Source: Strigamia acuminata
Lineage: Eukaryota; Arthropoda; Chilopoda; Geophilomorpha; Linotaeniidae
Assembly (NCBI GenBank): GCA_949358305.1
Contig: OX442322.1
Coordinates: forward strand, 7,504,001 to 7,568,000
DNA length: 64,000 nt
Reading direction: 5' to 3'
Numbering within the stretch: the stretch's first letter is position 1; every line of letters starts with the position of its first letter. Below the pieces are notes generated by a model. That model was not told where the DNA came from. It worked only from the letters and a program-made list of their open reading frames with translations, and did not search any database. The position numbers and the translations under genes were made by a program. Below, one piece after another: positions 63,210-64,000 of this stretch.

Positions 63210-63727
63210 TGTTACGTGGCCAGACTGACTACTGTTTGACCACGTAAATACTTTATTATTAAACTGGGGGTTTGTACTTACATTAAGTTAAACTAGCATT
63301 TAACTGTGTTGCTAATAAGAAGGAAATAAAGAGGACTCATTGTATTATTAATAAAATATAACTGTATGTTTATTAAATCATAAATACAATCTGAAATGAA
63401 CCAAAGATTAACTTAAAACTAAATCTTATAAAACTATCTTAAATCTAGTAAGCATGAATAACTTTGGTGGGTGAAGAACCTCAAGATGCCGCGGCAGTAC
63501 CTGCCCGACAACCTCTCGGTATGAAAGCTCGGAATGAACTGACATTTCAGTTCTCCTCATCAGCCAAGTAAACTTGGGTGATTCTACTATTACTCAATGG
63601 GTAAATTAGTGAGATCATTCGCTTAAGGCGAACTCTAGTGAGGGTTTACAGCATTAATTCGAATCGTTTAGTTACGGAAACGAGGTGGCGACAACTGGTT
63701 CACAGTGTGCTCGTCAACCTCGTAACA
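63210..63727 (-). repeat. LTR of a fourth retrotransposon (D)
   Basis: 518 bp starting TGTTACG and ending CGTAACA. On the minus strand a purine tract AAAGGAGGGGGC directly precedes the LTR, so this is the 3' LTR of an element whose body lies beyond the right edge. The left end includes the inverted pair TTACGTGG / CCACGTAA. No second LTR is available to confirm it. Confidence 0.65.
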
Positions 63728-64000
63728 GCCCCCTCCTTTAGATTTTTGGACCCCAAAAACAAGTTATTTAACTAAACAAACTCCCTTGTTGTTCATGCTT
63801 ATATATGAGTTCATTCCCTGTTATTCATGCTTACTTTCACAAAATTTATACTTTAAACAACATTTACTAAAAACAATTTCAAATTACAAAAATTCAAAAT
63901 CATATGTCAATTATTACACAAATACACTTTCAAGATTAACACTTTTTTGATGTTTTTCTCACTTATATTAATTTTTTTGTTTACAGTTTTCCTATTTTCT
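63728..64000 (-). other. 3' internal end of element D
   Basis: Purine tract followed by AT-rich sequence with no coding frame; the element continues outside the window. Confidence 0.45.

Overview
The window is eukaryotic nuclear DNA from an invertebrate animal, probably an arthropod. The basis is the RPB3 gene, insect-like fragments of mitochondrial ribosomal protein S11, short GT-AG introns, and Ty3/gypsy and BEL/Pao retrotransposons. I cannot name the species. About two thirds of the window is young LTR retrotransposon sequence inserted into AT-rich DNA with few genes.

Layout. 1-1288: decayed Dicer-like RNase III fragment on the minus strand. 1289-15637: Ty3/gypsy element A, minus strand, with 1740-bp LTRs, gag, pol and an extra ORF3 after pol. 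16251-17066: intact single-exon RPB3. 18854-40340: a BEL/Pao element on the plus strand with one intact gag-pol frame. Its 3' LTR is split by Ty3/gypsy element B (27110-39945, minus strand: gag in two frames, pol, spliced ORF3). 41142-41773: broken mRpS11 copy at the locus the BEL element entered. 43527-54217: Ty3/gypsy element C, minus strand, a relative of B whose pol continues directly into an ORF3-type domain. 54218-64000: small elements (tRNA-derived sequence, a 211-bp MITE, a palindrome-rich transposon carrying a hairpin), an eight-exon zinc-finger gene assembled here from splice sites (57022-58858), two minisatellites, a cysteine-rich exon, a decayed FAD synthase fragment, and one LTR of an element running off the right edge.

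How the parts work together. All three Ty3/gypsy elements put pol in the -1 frame of gag and carry the slippery heptamer A-AAA-AAC in the correct phase, followed 6-7 nt later by a possible stem. The stem sequence is the same in B and C. All three have a primer-binding site 2 nt from the 5' LTR and a purine tract at the 3' LTR. LTR pairs are nearly identical (about 1 difference in B, 2 in C, 6 in A, 6 plus one 9-bp indel in BEL), and B, nested in BEL, is the younger of the two.

Most novel observation: an uncharacterised protein family downstream of integrase. In B it is a separate ORF with its own phase-0 intron. In C its C-terminal half is fused to Pol. Element A has an unrelated cysteine-rich ORF in the same place, also behind a possible intron.
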